IMG/VR virus record: IMGVR_UViG_3300017996_000001
Location: 1-61,332 of that record
Strand: one strand, 5' to 3'
From: a virus
DNA length: 61,332 bases
A program made the translations under genes and the position numbers. The notes under the pieces were generated by a model, which was not told the DNA's origin, did no database searches, and worked only from the letters and a program-made list of their open reading frames with translations. The first letter of the stretch is position 1. The number at the start of each line of letters is the position of its first letter. Below are positions 60,223 through 61,332 of this stretch, piece by piece.

Positions 60223-61295
60223 TACTGCGTCACCCAGACGATAACGCCAGCCAGAGGTCCAGCAGCGGAGGTAATCAGACAAAGATCATCGTTCGCGGTG
60301 GCGGTGGCCGCAACGTGCTGAGTGCCTCCATTCATGACAAAGCCCTGATTTGCCGCGAAGTTGAACCCGTTCGCCGCCGTCGCGCCGCCGATGACGCCGG
60401 CCGCACTGGTACCGCATGTCGTCGCCGTCGTGCCCTCGATTACCGCGACATTGTTCGCGATGGCAGTGAAAAGCGTCAGGCTGCACACATAGATTTTCTT
60501 GGCCGAGACACCCGTCGCGATCTTCGTAGTTGTCGCAGAGGTCATGCTAATCGGCGTGGTCGTCTGCGCATTGCCGGCGCATGGATCGACTTGAGGAATG
60601 GCCACGTTCGTTCCGCTGAGGCCCGCGCCGACGACGCCATTGCTGCCTGTGAAGGCCGCGGCATTGGCAAATCCGGTGATCCCGCCGCCGGAAATATACG
60701 TATTAAGCGCATTCGCAGTCGAAGCGATGACGTTCCCCGAGCCATCGACCACTTGGGTTTTCTGGCTGGCGTTGGTTTGATTGGCAGAGGTCGCCAGCGC
60801 CGACGTGTTCAGGTTTGTGCCTGCGTTCGCCGTCACCGTTCCGCTAACTCCCCAAGTCGCGGCGGTCGTCGGGGCGACGAAGAGGCCGTTGGTCGCAGAT
60901 AAGACGCTGCCGCCCTGAAGCAGATTGCCGATATTGCCAGTGCCCGTGCCGAGGACGAAGGTTGCGCCAGTGCCCGGCGAGAAGAACAATGGGTTCCCCA
61001 CCGCATTCACCGCACCAGCGATCCAAGGCGTTGCGATCCATGGCCCCGAAGCCGCCGCGGCGCCCTGGTCCACGGTGAAGTTGTGATCGCTGCCGATCGC
61101 GAGACCGTTCGCGCCAGCCGAGTAATCCCAGAGGGAGAACTGCCCCAAGGAATTCCCGCCGCCGTTCGTGGTCGTCTGGTAGGTCGTGCAGCCAGCGGAA
61201 CATGGCGTTGCTGCGAATGTCCCCGATCCGGCCAGCGCAGGCGATCCTAGCCCGACTAGCGCGAGTGCAAGGCAAAGATACCTGAGCGCTTTCAT
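60222..61295 (-). CDS. Secreted fibre-like protein, 357 aa
   Basis: ATG at 61295 with GGAGTG. Signal peptide 1-22 (KALRYL, Leu/Ala core, ALA). The middle is Gly/Ala/Thr/Asn-rich (VVDGSGNVIASTANALNTYI), fibre-shaft-like. The C-terminal 130 residues form a beta domain with paired Cys (MTSATTTKIATGVSAKKIYV, CSLTLFTAIANNVAVIEGTT, DDLCLITSAAGPLAGVIVWV) of a type seen in extracellular phage tips. First of the secreted series downstream of the 50-aa membrane protein; its start is duplicated at window position 86. Confidence 0.65.
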   Translation of the reverse strand: MKALRYLCLALALVGLGSPALAGSGTFAATPCSAGCTTYQTTTNGGGNSLGQFSLWDYSAGANGLAIGSDHNFTVDQGAAAASGPWIATPWIAGAVNAVGNPLFFSPGTGATFVLGTGTGNIGNLLQGGSVLSATNGLFVAPTTAATWGVSGTVTANAGTNLNTSALATSANQTNASQKTQVVDGSGNVIASTANALNTYISGGGITGFANAAAFTGSNGVVGAGLSGTNVAIPQVDPCAGNAQTTTPISMTSATTTKIATGVSAKKIYVCSLTLFTAIANNVAVIEGTTATTCGTSAAGVIGGATAANGFNFAANQGFVMNGGTQHVAATATANDDLCLITSAAGPLAGVIVWVTQ

Positions 61296-61332
61296 TTCAA
61301 ATCACTCCTATGACGACGAGTTGGCATGAATA
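61210..61332. repeat. Direct terminal repeat, right copy
   Basis: Identical to 1-123. Joining the copies gives a circle of 61,209 bp in which the leftward late arm is continuous from 11306 through the junction to 31879. Confidence 0.95.

Noticed and set aside
1-61332. CRISPR array, tRNA genes, integrase or repressor
   Set aside because: I looked for regularly spaced repeats, cloverleaf-like GTTCGAATC segments and integrase/CI motifs and saw none. Absence by eye is not proof, but there is no positive evidence for lysogeny.

Overview
The window is a complete or near-complete genome of a tailed phage with P22-type (podovirus-like) morphogenesis genes. The first 123 bases are repeated exactly at the end (1-123 = 61210-61332), so the unique length is about 61,209 bp and the contig closes into a circle. 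The structural set (P22-like portal, scaffold, P22-type coat, gp4-like and gp10-like tail factors, then three large Gly/Ala/Gln-rich proteins in the positions of P22 gp7/gp20/gp16) supports this directly. I see no integrase, repressor, tRNA or RNA polymerase gene, so there is no positive evidence of lysogeny. Codon use in the CG-rich parts, TTG/GTG starts and small-protein families that I associate with alphaproteobacterial phages suggest a Rhizobiales-like alphaproteobacterial host; that is inference.

Layout. Two divergent transcription units leave a control region at about 11.3-12.8 kb. Rightward (11.97-31.88 kb, + strand) is the early/replication arm: many small proteins, a HIRAN-like protein, an SF1 helicase, a recombination set (Cas4/RecB-like nuclease, Sak4-like ATPase, SSB-like protein), a ParB-N/DNA methyltransferase fusion, a uracil-DNA glycosylase/3'-5' exonuclease fusion, a separate family A polymerase and a DUF3987-like primase-helicase. 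Leftward (- strand, 11.3 kb down to 1, through the contig junction to 61.3 kb and on to 31.88 kb) is the late arm: small terminase, a tail fibre, a long accessory block of adhesin, hydrolase and secreted proteins with the lysis genes inside it, then large terminase, portal, head, tail and ejection genes. The arms converge at 31,875/31,879 over a strong hairpin.

The most unusual feature is that ten late proteins, including a GH-A-type glycosidase, beta-helix proteins and a tailspike with a head-binding-like domain, start with convincing Sec signal peptides. This is odd for a phage whose virions assemble in the cytoplasm. Much of this block is CG-rich and looks foreign next to the core genome; the composition boundary runs through the middle of the tail fibre gene.

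Other notable patterns: a 21-bp motif (CCCACGTTT-N8-AACC) at four intergenic sites, including just upstream of the large terminase gene; a shared C-terminal peptide ([VI]S-x-x-DLG[IL]-COOH) on four otherwise unrelated early proteins; a DNA polymerase whose exonuclease and polymerase parts are separated by two small genes; a chain of tiny single-membrane-segment proteins fused into operons by NTGA overlaps; and three tandem hairpins ahead of the gene at 16,087. Functions are read from motifs by eye; no database search was run.
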